Positions 48,251-56,905 are shown, counted from the stretch's first letter. The stretch: 64,000 bases of DNA from Streptomyces cavernae (GCF_004023625.1 NZ_RPDJ01000027.1:124001-188000); one strand, 5' to 3'. A program made the numbers and translations. The notes: generated from the letters alone by a model not told the origin.

Positions 48251-50794
48251 TCAGATCACCGAGGAAGTGCCCGCGTCCGACGGAGCGACCGAGGTGCTCT
48301 CGACCGGGTCGGCGGGGGGCGGATCGCTGGTGACGGGGTCCGCGGGGCCGCTGGCCGTGGCCGGCGGCTCGGGGTCGTCCGTGGGGGGCAGCGGCGGAGG
48401 CTCCTCCGTGGTGGGCGGCGGAGGCTCCTCCGTCGTAGGCGGCGGAGGCTCCTCCGTAGTGGGCGGCGGAGGCTCCTCCGTCGTGGGCGGCGGCTCCTCC
48501 GTCGTCGGCGGCTTGCTGACCGACGGCTTCGGCGACGACGGCTTGCCGCTCTCGGACGGCTTGGCGCTGACGCCGCCCTCGTCGTCGGTCTCACCGGGTG
48601 TCGCCTCGTCGTCGCTCGGCGGCGGCTCGGGGTCGTCCGAGGTGCCCAGGATGCCGTCCTGACCGGGGTCCAGCGGACGGGCCGTCGAGCCGGTGCCGTC
48701 GTCGCGCTTCGGGGCGTCCGCGCCGAGCCCGCCCTCTCCGCCGCCCGCGCTGGCCGACGGGTTGACGCCGACCCGGTCCGAGGGGGCGTTGCCGTTGCTG
48801 CTGTCGGAGGTCGCGCCGAGCGTGACCACCGTGCCGAGCACCGCCGCCAGGACGACGCCCGCGCTCGCGGCGGCCAGATTGCGCCGTCCCGCGGTCAGCA
48901 GCAGCCGCCGGGCGCTCCCGTCCTTGCCCGCCGGGGCGGGCGGGCGGTAGGTGAGCACGGGAGAGGGGTCAGCGGGCGGCAGCTCGAGGAAGGACGGTAC
49001 GCCGCCGGGCGGCGACGCCGACTCCTCGTGCCGCGCGTCCGGCACCTCCTCGCCGGCGGCGGTGCGTCCGCCGGGCGGGGTGCCACCGGAGCGGTCGGCG
49101 ACCAGGGCGAGGGCGCGTCGGCCGGCGACCGTGCCACGCTTGTCGGCGAGGGCCCCGCGCAGCCCGATGGAGGCCTCCAACTCCGCGCGGGACCGGTCCA
49201 GCTGCCTCGCGCAAAGCGCGAGGATGCCCAGCTCATGGTGGAAGTAGGCCTGGTCGGTGACTTCGCCGGACATCCGGGAGGCCTCGGCACCGGCCCGCAG
49301 GGCCCGTTCCCAGGCGCTCCAGTCGAGTCCGGCGGCGAACGCGGGCGCGGCGGCCCGGGCCAGCATCACGGCCGCGCTCTGCTCCGCGCCGTCGGTGGTC
49401 GTGGTGACCGGCACCAGGGCGGTCAGCGCGGCGAGCACGGCGTCCGCCTCGGCGGTGACCCGCTCCGGGGTGACCGACGGGTGCCCGGCCCACCACGCGT
49501 AGTGCCGGGCGGCGGTCAGGGCCCGCTCCTCGGCGTCGGACCCGTATCCGGCGTCCAGCAGTTGGTTCTGCATCCCGGCCGCGAGCCGGTAGCGGGAACC
49601 GACCGGGGAGAGCAGCGAGCAGCCCGCAAGTTCGGCGAGGGCCGCGTCGGCGTGGGTGTCGCCCACCAGGGCCGGCAGATGCGCCTGGTGCGGCACCTCG
49701 CCGCCGAGTGCGACCGCGAAGCGCAGGGTGACGCGCGCCGACTCGCTGAGGCGCGAGGCCAGCAGTTCGGCGGGGGCGGCGCCCTCGGCGAGCGAGGGCA
49801 GCGGGACGTCCTGGACGTCCTCGACATCGAGGGGCGCGTCCACGGGAGCGTCTTCGTAGTAGCCGAACTCGTCGAAGGCGTCCGGGTCGGCGCGCAGTTC
49901 GTCGCGCTGCCGCAGCAGGGCTCCGGCCTGCATGAATCTGATGGGCAGGCCTTCGGACTCGAACCACAGGTCGCCCGCCCAGTTCGACTCGTCCTCCGTC
50001 AGAGCGCGTCCGACGCAGGACTCCAGCAACTGCACGCTGCCGACCCGGTCGAGACCCGCGAGGAAGATCTCCTCGAGGTGCGTCTCGGGGGACGGGGCGG
50101 GCACGTCGGGCGTCGCGGACAGCAGGAAGGCGCATTCGGGCGTGGCGTCGAGGAGTTCGTCGAGGGCTCCGCCCCCGAGTTCCAGGTCGTCGACCACGAC
50201 GACGGCGCCGATCTCGCGGACGAGGGTCGCCATGACGGCGTCGTCCGGCCGGTGGAGCTCGCATTTGTAAACCGCGGAGAAGAGGTCGAACAGCAGATCG
50301 CTCGCCGTACGGCGGTAGCCGGTGAGCCGGACCACCCCGTCCGGCGCGAGGTCCGCGCAGTCCTCGGCGACGGCGTCCAGCAGCGCGGTGCGGCCGGAAC
50401 CGGCGGGTCCGGTGAGCCGCACCGAACGTCCCCGCGCCACCAGGTGCACCAGCCGCTCGCGTTCCTCCTGGCGCTGGATCAGCGGCAGCAGGGGCGCCGA
50501 CGCGGGTCCGGGCGGCACCGGCGGCCGCGCGCCGCGTTCCCGCTCGGCGCGCTCCGCGGCGGTGTACTTGACCGGCGGCGGCGGATGTTCGCCCGGCGGG
50601 CAGGGTTCTATCTCGCTGCCGTCGACGGGGTTGACGGTCAGCAGGAAGTCGCCGGACACGAGCTGAACCGTGCGGGCGACCATGGGTGTGTGCTGGCCGA
50701 AATCAGGAGTCAGAGCTTCGCGCGACAGGCGCGCGGGCGCCAACTCCTCGCTGTCGTGACCGTACTCGCCGGCCCCGTGATTCGTCGGGTCCAT
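48251..50794 (-). CDS. Large membrane-anchored ATPase with extracytoplasmic Pro-Thr-Glu repeat tail
   Basis: 847 residues from ATG 50794 with GGGGGG upstream. Residues about 90-330 are a STAND/AAA-like NTPase: P-loop 'LTGPAGSGRTALLDAV' and Walker B 'AVVVVDDLELGGG'. A helical region (about 330-560) with winged-helix/TPR character follows ('YFHHELGILALCARQLDRSR'). One membrane helix lies near 640-660 (LAAASAGVVLAAVLGTVVTL), then about 185 disordered residues with five TTEEPPPP-type units. The tail is predicted outside. Next to a STAS gene. Function unknown; signalling across the membrane is an inference. Confidence 0.75.
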   Translation of the reverse strand: MDPTNHGAGEYGHDSEELAPARLSREALTPDFGQHTPMVARTVQLVSGDFLLTVNPVDGSEIEPCPPGEHPPPPVKYTAAERAERERGARPPVPPGPASAPLLPLIQRQEERERLVHLVARGRSVRLTGPAGSGRTALLDAVAEDCADLAPDGVVRLTGYRRTASDLLFDLFSAVYKCELHRPDDAVMATLVREIGAVVVVDDLELGGGALDELLDATPECAFLLSATPDVPAPSPETHLEEIFLAGLDRVGSVQLLESCVGRALTEDESNWAGDLWFESEGLPIRFMQAGALLRQRDELRADPDAFDEFGYYEDAPVDAPLDVEDVQDVPLPSLAEGAAPAELLASRLSESARVTLRFAVALGGEVPHQAHLPALVGDTHADAALAELAGCSLLSPVGSRYRLAAGMQNQLLDAGYGSDAEERALTAARHYAWWAGHPSVTPERVTAEADAVLAALTALVPVTTTTDGAEQSAAVMLARAAAPAFAAGLDWSAWERALRAGAEASRMSGEVTDQAYFHHELGILALCARQLDRSRAELEASIGLRGALADKRGTVAGRRALALVADRSGGTPPGGRTAAGEEVPDARHEESASPPGGVPSFLELPPADPSPVLTYRPPAPAGKDGSARRLLLTAGRRNLAAASAGVVLAAVLGTVVTLGATSDSSNGNAPSDRVGVNPSASAGGGEGGLGADAPKRDDGTGSTARPLDPGQDGILGTSDDPEPPPSDDEATPGETDDEGGVSAKPSESGKPSSPKPSVSKPPTTEEPPPTTEEPPPPTTEEPPPPTTEEPPPPTTEEPPPLPPTDDPEPPATASGPADPVTSDPPPADPVESTSVAPSDAGTSSVI
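48392..48509 (-). repeat. 24-bp coding repeat for the TTEEPPPP tail
   Basis: Five tandem units of about 24 bases (core GGCGGAGGCTCCTCCGT on the plus strand), the last one shorter, encoding the PPTTEEPP repeats of the ATPase tail. Likely variable between strains. Confidence 0.85.
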
Positions 50795-51074
50795 AGATCC
50801 AAGCCCCCCAAAAGCGTCGTGTGCCGAGCCCCTCCCGGCCTTGTCGCACACCGCGCTGTCGCTTCTGGTCCGGTTGCCCGCTCTGTCGTGGGTTCGTGAT
50901 GCTTCGGGCGACCGAACCCTAAACCTTTGCACAGTATCGCCGAACATGCGGGGTACCGCGCCGTCCTGGACGTCACAGTCTCGTGAGGATTGCGCGTGAC
51001 GTACGTTTCCTGCGGCGGTCCGGCGGCAGCAGGCACCCCTGCGTCTACGAATACGGCCGGCGGACCCGGCGCAC

Positions 51075-51398
51075 TCAAACGCGGGGCAGGGATTCGACGC
51101 CGATTCCGCCTTCGATCGCCAGGATGCGGTGCAACCGGGTCGCCACCAGCAGACGTTGCATCTGCGGCGGCACCGCGCGCAGGACAAGTCGTCTGCCGCA
51201 CCGCCCGGCGCGTCGGTGGGCCCCCATGATCACCCCGAGTCCGGTGGCGTCCCAGGAGTCCAGCTCGGACAGGTCGAGCACCAGATCGCCGGCTCCGTCG
51301 TCGACTGCCGAGTGCAGGACCGTACGGGCGTCCGCCGCACTGCGGACATCGAGGCGGCCCCCGACGACCAGTTCGGCGTGGTCGCCCCTGATGTGCAT
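51075..51398 (-). CDS. STAS-domain protein (anti-sigma factor antagonist-like)
   Basis: 107 residues from ATG 51398 with GGAGC upstream; a longer frame to 51743 has a repetitive leader with no homology. Typical STAS strands 'MHIRGDHAELVVGGRLDVRS' and the phospho-loop 'LDSWDATGLGVIMGAHRRA'. The residue usually phosphorylated (Ser in DSSG) is Thr here. Could bind an anti-sigma kinase, of which Streptomyces has many; the partner is not in the window. Confidence 0.8.
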   Translation of the reverse strand: MHIRGDHAELVVGGRLDVRSAADARTVLHSAVDDGAGDLVLDLSELDSWDATGLGVIMGAHRRAGRCGRRLVLRAVPPQMQRLLVATRLHRILAIEGGIGVESLPRV

Positions 51399-51869
51399 AT
51401 GCGCTCCCCGTGAGTGCGTCACGTGCTCTGCGTCTGCTTGTGCTGTCTGTGCTGTCTGTGCTGTCTGTGCTGCTGTCCGTTTGCGCCGGCCGCGCCGCCC
51501 GCGCGTCACGGCCCGGCCGTTGCGGGCCGACGGCTGTGCAACGTCTGACGGCGCGAAGGGGAGCAGAGTTGCTCCTTGTAAGCGAACCGATACCGAAATC
51601 ACCCGATGGGGTGCACGCCAGTTGGCGCTCACGGTGTCGTGCGTGTAAAAGCCCTGCCCGCTCCCGGCGTCGATGTCACCGGTGTCAGCCGTCCGGCGCA
51701 CCAACCGGCGCCGGACGAGGTTCTCGTACGAGGTCCACCACACCCATCACGCCCCCCTTACACGCCGCTCAAATCGCCCCTGCGGCGGACACTAGCGCCC
51801 GAGAGTGCCCGCTGTGACCGGTAAGTAATGCGCGTCACGTCTCATCTGACGGACATCACATCGAGCGGC
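51399..51869. other. 471-base gap between the TetR and STAS genes; 9-bp tandem repeat
   Basis: No convincing gene. TGCTGTCTG is repeated three times at 51441-51467, just upstream of the STAS gene, in its leader or promoter. Bases 51540-51620 are less GC-rich and may hold the STAS promoter. No clear terminator for the TetR gene was seen. Confidence 0.5.
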
Positions 51870-52511
51870 TCACACGGCGGGGCGGACGGCGTAGTTGGCG
51901 ACCTTCTCGCTCAACAGGCCCTCCATCTCGTCGAGCAGTACCAGCACCTCCCGCGACACCTCTTCGGGGTCGCGTCCGGCGATCATCTCGCGCCCGATGA
52001 CGGCCATCACGGTCTGGTGGAGCCAGTTGATCTGGCCGGCGATCAGCGTGGGCATCGGGTCGTCGGCCGTGGCACCGGTCTCCTCGCGCAGGGTCGCCTC
52101 GAGGTTGTCCTGCACCTCCTGCTGGATGCTCCACAGCCGGGAGCGCAGGGGCGGCGCCTCGTGGATGACCTTCATGAAGCGGTCGTACCCCGACATCAGT
52201 CCGACGCGCGGCGACACGGCCTCGACCTCGTCGCGCAGTTCACGCAGGACGGCCGCGGCGGCCGACTCCCCGATGTCGCGGCCGCGCACCCAGCGGGCGA
52301 GCCGGTCGACGACGCCCTTGCTGCGGTCGAGGAAGAGGTCTTCCTTGGCGGGGAAGTAGTTGTAGACCGTGTTGACGGAGACGTCCGCGGCGTCCGCGAC
52401 CTCGGCGATGGTCACCGTCACAAAGCCGTGCTCCATAAAAAGACTCGTGGCGATGTCCGAAATGCGCTGCCTCGTCTCGCGCTTCTTCCGCTCCCTGAGC
52501 CCCTCTGTCAT
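51870..52511 (-). CDS. TetR-family repressor of the adjacent ABC exporter
   Basis: 213 residues from ATG 52511 (TTG 52538 is an alternative). Helix-turn-helix: 'VTIAEVADAADVSVNTVYNYFPAKEDLF'. The C-terminal ligand domain is normal in length. Divergent from an ABC drug-exporter pair across a 90-base region with a 25-bp inverted repeat, a standard repressor-exporter arrangement. Confidence 0.9.
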   Translation of the reverse strand: MTEGLRERKKRETRQRISDIATSLFMEHGFVTVTIAEVADAADVSVNTVYNYFPAKEDLFLDRSKGVVDRLARWVRGRDIGESAAAAVLRELRDEVEAVSPRVGLMSGYDRFMKVIHEAPPLRSRLWSIQQEVQDNLEATLREETGATADDPMPTLIAGQINWLHQTVMAVIGREMIAGRDPEEVSREVLVLLDEMEGLLSEKVANYAVRPAV

Positions 52512-52552
52512 GACGTCATCGTAGGCCGAAGACTCCAATCTTGGGGCCTCTC

Positions 52553-52577
52553 AAATTTTGGTGCCGTTGCAAAATTT
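52553..52577. promoter_or_regulatory. Operator AAATTTTG-N9-CAAAATTT
   Basis: Perfect 8-bp arms around spacer GTGCCGTTG. It lies 24 bases upstream of the ABC ATPase ATG and 42 upstream of the TetR start, in an AT-rich patch, and probably binds the TetR dimer. Confidence 0.7.
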
Positions 52578-52601
52578 CAGTGACTCTGTTTTCCTTGCGG
52601 C

Positions 52602-53384
52602 ATGGCAATCATCAGTGCGGCCCGACTGGCCCGTACCTTCCAGACGAAACACGGCCCGGTTCAGGCCGTGCGCGGTATCGACCTCACCATCGAGGCCGGC
52701 GAGATCCTCGGCTTCCTCGGCCCGAACGGAGCGGGCAAGACGACCACGCTCCGGATGCTCACGACCCTGCTCAAACCCACCGGCGGCGCGGCCACCATCG
52801 CCGGCCACGACCTCGCCACCGATCCCGCCGGGGTGCGCCGCGCCAGCGGCTACGTCGCACAGTCCGGCGGCGTCGACCCGCACGTGACCGTGCGGGAGGA
52901 ACTCGTGACCCAGGGACGGCTGTACCGTCTGACGAAGAGTCAGGCCATCGAACGTGCCCTGGAACTTGCCGACGACCTCGGCCTCGCCGAACTGCTCGAC
53001 CGCAAGACGGCCGCGCTCTCCGGCGGCCAGCGGCGCCGCCTCGACATCGCGATGGCCCTCACCCACCGCCCCCGCGTGCTGTTCCTGGACGAGCCCACGA
53101 CCGGTCTGGACCCCGGCAGCCGGGCCGACCTGTGGGACCTGGTGCGACGGCTGCGCGACGAGCACGGCACGACCGTCTTCCTCACGACGCACTACCTCGA
53201 CGAGGCGGACGCGCTCTCCGACCGGCTCGTCATCGTCGATGCCGGCGTCGTCGTGGCCGAGGGCACGCCGAGCGCGCTCAAGCTGCGGTACGGCGGTTCG
53301 ATCGACGCCACGCTCCAGGACACCTTCCTCGCCGTCACCGGGCGCGGCCCGGCACCGGCGGACACCACTCCCGTAGCCGTCTAG
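52602..53384 (+). CDS. ABC drug-exporter ATP-binding protein (DrrA-like)
   Basis: 260 residues, shorter than typical DrrA (about 320). Walker A GPNGAGKTT, Q-loop 'YVAQSGGVD', signature 'LSGGQRRRLDIAMAL', Walker B 'VLFLDEPTTGLDP' and the His switch 'FLTTHYLDEAD'. The C-terminus ends early at TAG formed by a CTAG that begins a copy of the inverted-repeat element end (53381), so the usual C-terminal domain may have been cut. The permease follows after 57 bases. Confidence 0.9.
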   Translation: MAIISAARLARTFQTKHGPVQAVRGIDLTIEAGEILGFLGPNGAGKTTTLRMLTTLLKPTGGAATIAGHDLATDPAGVRRASGYVAQSGGVDPHVTVREELVTQGRLYRLTKSQAIERALELADDLGLAELLDRKTAALSGGQRRRLDIAMALTHRPRVLFLDEPTTGLDPGSRADLWDLVRRLRDEHGTTVFLTTHYLDEADALSDRLVIVDAGVVVAEGTPSALKLRYGGSIDATLQDTFLAVTGRGPAPADTTPVAV

Positions 53385-53410
53385 TGCCCCGACAGGCAAC
53401 GTTCGCCCCG
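53381..53410. mobile_element. Solo end of the MITE-like element
   Basis: These 30 bases are identical to 28361-28390, beginning CTAGTGCCCCGACAGGCAAC. No matching right end is present nearby. The CTAG supplies the stop codon of the ABC ATPase. Confidence 0.75.
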
Positions 53411-53441
53411 GCACCAGACCCGCCAAACACCGAGGACACCC

Positions 53442-54191
53442 ATGCTTCTCCACGACACCGCGATCATCTTCGGGCGCTACGCCCGCCAGACCCTGCGCTC
53501 CCGCTTCGCGATGCTCTTCGGCGTACTGATGCCGCTGCTGTACCTGATCTTCTTCGGTCCGCTGCTCACCGATCTGCCGCTCGGTGCCCGGGGCAGTTCC
53601 TGGCAGGTCCTCGTCCCCGGCTTGTTACTCCAACTCGGGCTGTTCGGGGCCTCGTTCGCGGGCTTCAGCATCATCATCGAGAACGGCGCGGGGATCGTGG
53701 AGCGGATGCGGGTCACCCCCGTCAGCCGGCTCGCGCTGCTGCTCGGCCGGGTGCTGCGGGACGCCGCGCTCTTCGTCTTCCAGGCGGTGCTGCTGGTGCT
53801 CGCCGCCGTGGCCCTGGGCCTGCGCGCACCGCTCGGCGGCATCCTCATCGGCTTCGCGTTCGTGGCGCTGCTGACGCTGTCGCTGGCGTCGCTGTCGTAC
53901 GCGCTGGCCATGAAGGTCCGTACGCCCCAGGAATTCGGTCCGACGATCAACGCGGTCAGCATGCCGGCGATGCTCCTGTCCGGCCTGATGCTCCCGATGT
54001 CGCTGGCACCCGGCTGGCTGGACATGCTCTCGCACTTCATGCCGTTCCGCTACCTGGTGGACGCGGTGCGGGACGCGTACGTGGGTTCGTACACGACGAG
54101 CAGCATGCTGTACGGCGTCGTCGTCGCGCTCGGCCTCACGGTGCTGGCGGTGACAGTGGGCACACGGGTGTTCCGGACGGCCGGAGCCTAA
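53442..54191 (+). CDS. ABC-2 drug-exporter permease (DrrB-like)
   Basis: 249 residues, six hydrophobic segments. Typical ABC-2 features: 'RFAMLFGVLMPLLYLIFFGP' first helix, 'GIVERMRVTPVSRLALLLGR' amphipathic loop, and 'MPAMLLSGLMLPMSLAPGWL'. The partner of the preceding ATPase. Likely exports a hydrophobic drug or metabolite and is induced when the divergent TetR protein binds it. Confidence 0.9.
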   Translation: MLLHDTAIIFGRYARQTLRSRFAMLFGVLMPLLYLIFFGPLLTDLPLGARGSSWQVLVPGLLLQLGLFGASFAGFSIIIENGAGIVERMRVTPVSRLALLLGRVLRDAALFVFQAVLLVLAAVALGLRAPLGGILIGFAFVALLTLSLASLSYALAMKVRTPQEFGPTINAVSMPAMLLSGLMLPMSLAPGWLDMLSHFMPFRYLVDAVRDAYVGSYTTSSMLYGVVVALGLTVLAVTVGTRVFRTAGA

Positions 54192-54204
54192 TTAGGCTGG
54201 TCAC

Positions 54205-54777
54205 ATGGTCAATCTGACACGCATCTACACGCGGACCGGCGACACGGGCACGACCCATCTCGGTGACATGAGCCGCGTCCCCAAGACCGATCCGCGCATC
54301 ACGGCGTACGCGGACGCCAACGAGGCGAACGCGGTGATCGGCACGGCGATCGCGCTGGGCAGTCTCCACGAGGAGGTCGTCAAGGTCCTCACCCGCGTGC
54401 AGAACGACCTGTTCGACGTGGGCGCGGACCTGTCGACACCCGTGGTCGAGAACCCCGAGTTCCCGCCGCTGCGCGTCGAACAGTTCTACATCGACAAACT
54501 CGAGGCGGACTGCGACCGCTTCAACGCCGAGTTGGAGAAGCTGCGCTCCTTCATCCTCCCCGGCGGCACTCCCGGCGCGGCCCTGCTGCACCAGGCGTGC
54601 ACCGTGGTCCGGCGGGCGGAGCGTTCGACGTGGGCAGCGCTGGAGGTGCACGGCGAGACGATGAACCCCCTGACGGCGACCTATCTCAACCGGCTGTCGG
54701 ACCTGCTGTTCATCCTGGCCCGCACCGCCAACAGGGGTGTCGGGGACGTGCTGTGGGTGCCGGGCGGGGAGCGCTGA
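54205..54777 (+). CDS. Cob(I)alamin adenosyltransferase, PduO type
   Basis: 190 residues. The ATP-binding start 'IYTRTGDTGTTHLGD' and the later 'RRAERSTWAALE' and 'YLNRLSDLLFILAR' are PduO hallmarks. Makes adenosylcobalamin, the cofactor of IcmA and methylmalonyl-CoA mutase, both served by other genes here. TAGGCT six bases before the ATG suggests a leaderless message. Confidence 0.93.
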   Translation: MVNLTRIYTRTGDTGTTHLGDMSRVPKTDPRITAYADANEANAVIGTAIALGSLHEEVVKVLTRVQNDLFDVGADLSTPVVENPEFPPLRVEQFYIDKLEADCDRFNAELEKLRSFILPGGTPGAALLHQACTVVRRAERSTWAALEVHGETMNPLTATYLNRLSDLLFILARTANRGVGDVLWVPGGER

Positions 54778-54783
54778 GCAGCG

Positions 54784-54975
54784 CTACCGTACCGATGTGC
54801 GCACCGTCTGGTACGCGCCCACGGTGACCTGCAGGCCACCGACGCACATCAGGACCACACCGGCCTTCGTCAGCGTGACGACCGGGACCTCCACTCCGCC
54901 GGTGAACATCCACAGCACCAGACCGATCGCGAGGGTGACGGTGCCCTCCAGCAGGTTCTTGCGCGCCCGGCTCAT
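54784..54975 (-). CDS. DUF5708 small membrane protein
   Basis: 63 residues: 'MSRARKNLLEGTVTLAIGLV', a turn 'GGVEVPVV', and a second hydrophobic segment 'AGVVLMCVGGLQVTVGAY'. This two-helix plan fits the DUF5708 family. The start overlaps the stop of the upstream membrane protein gene (ATGA). It converges on the adenosyltransferase gene with only six bases between stops. Confidence 0.8.
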   Translation of the reverse strand: MSRARKNLLEGTVTLAIGLVLWMFTGGVEVPVVTLTKAGVVLMCVGGLQVTVGAYQTVRTSVR

Positions 54976-55553
54976 CGGCGGACACTCTCCTTCCGTTCCG
55001 TGGACGGGTCCGGCTCGTCCTTCGGTGCCTTCTTCGGCCAGATCAGGTACGCGAGGGCGACGAGGCCGTGGATCCCGGCGGCCCTCAGCGCCGTCCCCTG
55101 GAAGGACCGCAGGGAGGAGACGTCGCCGCTGTCGCCGACGTACCAGACGGCGCCCTGCAGCAGTGCGCAGGCCACCGCTGCCGCCAGAACCGTACGCAGC
55201 CACAGGCGACCCTCGTGCCGGGCCCGGGCCATGCCGTAGCGCGGGGGTCCCACCGGTTTCGGCGCCCCCGACAGCCGGTGGGCGGCGTGGCCGTCGAGCC
55301 AGCGGATCGTGTAGTGGCCGTACGCGACCGTGTAACCGATGTACAGCGCCGCCACGCCGTGCTCCCAGCTCGGCTCGGCACCGTTCTTCAGGTCGACCGC
55401 CGTCACCACGAACAGGACCAGCTCCAGCACCGGCTCGCCGAGCAGCAGGACCACGCTCGTGCGGCGCCACTTGAGCAGATAGCGCGCGCCCAGGCCAAGC
55501 GCCAGCAGCACCCAGAAGCCGACCTCGCAGGCGATGATCAACGCCAGGATCAC
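54972..55553 (-). CDS. Integral membrane protein, unknown function
   Basis: 193 residues from GTG 55553 with AGGGGAG upstream (ATG 55577 possible). About five hydrophobic segments; the first is 'VILALIIACEVGFWVLLALGLGA' in part, and later 'LYIGYTVAYGHYTIRWLDGH'. The middle is a basic loop. Coupled to the DUF5708 gene. I do not recognise a characterised family. Confidence 0.75.
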   Translation of the reverse strand: MILALIIACEVGFWVLLALGLGARYLLKWRRTSVVLLLGEPVLELVLFVVTAVDLKNGAEPSWEHGVAALYIGYTVAYGHYTIRWLDGHAAHRLSGAPKPVGPPRYGMARARHEGRLWLRTVLAAAVACALLQGAVWYVGDSGDVSSLRSFQGTALRAAGIHGLVALAYLIWPKKAPKDEPDPSTERKESVRR

Positions 55554-55705
55554 GACTCGCTCCCCTCTGTCACCCATCCAGACTCCCGGGCACGAGGGCG
55601 TGAAGCGTCGTCACCACAGACGAACTCGCGGTACATCGAAAGATGCAGTCCGGGACCCTTCCCGGGGAGCAGGCAGGCGGGCCGTGTGCCGTGTTGGATG
55701 GTGGC

Positions 55706-56905
55706 ATGGCCGTACGACTCCCCCGCCCACACCGCTTCGACGTGTGCGCGGCGCTCGCCGGACTGCTCGGCGGGCTGCTGCTGTGGGGCATAGGCCTGGG
55801 CATGCGCCCGGCGGAGGAATCGTACGTGCTCTGGCCGGGCCGCTGGCCGGTCCTCCTGCCGCTCGCCGTGATGGCCTGCTGCGAGGTGCTGCGCCGGACC
55901 ACGCCGCGGGCGGTCCTGCTGATCGGCACCGCGGCGTTGACCGCCGACGTCATGACCCAGGGCAACCTTGTCACCCTGCTGATGTACACGGACCTGGTGT
56001 ACGCGGCCGTCCTGTACGGGCCGCCCGCCTCGGCGCGTCGCATCCCCTGGATCACCGGGCTGCTCACGGTGGCCGGCACGGTGGTGCCGTTCGCGGTGTC
56101 GCGGAGGCCGGAGGGGCTGCTGATCGGTGTGATCATCGGTGCCGTGACGTTCGGTCCCGCCGTCACCGGCCTGATCGTCCGCGACCACCGCGACGCCGCC
56201 GAGGCCGCCCGGCTGCGCGCCGAACAGACCGCCCTGCTCGCCGAGATGGACCGCGTCCAGGCTGTCACCGCCGAACGGGCGAGGATGGCACGGGAGTTGC
56301 ACGACCTGGTCGCCAACCACCTGTCCGCGATCGCCATCCACTCCACGGCCGCGCTCTCCCTGAACGATCCCGTGACCTCCCAGGACGCCCTCACGGTCAT
56401 CCGCGAGAACAGCGTCGAGGGACTCGCCGAGATGCGCCGGTTGATCGGGATCCTCCGGGACGGCAGTGGGGACCTCGAGCCGGCCGCGGCACCCACGCTC
56501 GACGGGCTCGGCGCCCTGGTCGACGGCGCCCGCACCAACGGCCTCGACGTCGTACTCGACAGCACACACGGGGCACTGCCCGCCCCGGTCGAACTGGCCG
56601 CGTACCGCATCGTGCAGGAATCCCTGACCAACGCCCTGAAGCACGCCTCCCCCGGCCGGGTCACCGTCGCCCTCACCCAGCTCGACGGCGCGCTCGTCGT
56701 GCGGGTGACCAGTCCGTTCGACGGGGTGGTGGACACCGGCCCGCGCGCCCCCGGTTCGGGTGCGGGCCTGGTCGGGATGCGCGAGCGGGTGGCCCTGCTG
56801 CAGGGCACCTTCACGGCCGGTCCGGAGGACTCCCCGGACGGCAAGGTATGGACGGTGTCCGTGACCCTGCCGATCCTCCCGATCAGCGAAGGAGAGAGCG
56901 CGTGA
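55706..56905 (+). CDS. Sensor histidine kinase, NarL/DesK-type (HisKA_3)
   Basis: 399 residues from ATG 55706. An N-terminal membrane domain of about five to six helices (about 10-150) without a large external loop, a short coiled coil, the HisKA_3 phospho-site 'ARMARELHDLVANHLSAI', and a HATPase with 'RIVQESLTNALKHASPG' and 'GSGAGLVGMRERVALL'. A kinase of this form often senses membrane state or small amphiphiles. Coupled to its regulator (GTGA overlap). Confidence 0.92.
   Translation: MAVRLPRPHRFDVCAALAGLLGGLLLWGIGLGMRPAEESYVLWPGRWPVLLPLAVMACCEVLRRTTPRAVLLIGTAALTADVMTQGNLVTLLMYTDLVYAAVLYGPPASARRIPWITGLLTVAGTVVPFAVSRRPEGLLIGVIIGAVTFGPAVTGLIVRDHRDAAEAARLRAEQTALLAEMDRVQAVTAERARMARELHDLVANHLSAIAIHSTAALSLNDPVTSQDALTVIRENSVEGLAEMRRLIGILRDGSGDLEPAAAPTLDGLGALVDGARTNGLDVVLDSTHGALPAPVELAAYRIVQESLTNALKHASPGRVTVALTQLDGALVVRVTSPFDGVVDTGPRAPGSGAGLVGMRERVALLQGTFTAGPEDSPDGKVWTVSVTLPILPISEGESA

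Noticed and set aside
48218..50899. 893-codon plus-strand frame opposite the large ATPase
   Set aside because: Arg/Gly/Val low complexity; the minus frame has P-loop and Walker B motifs.
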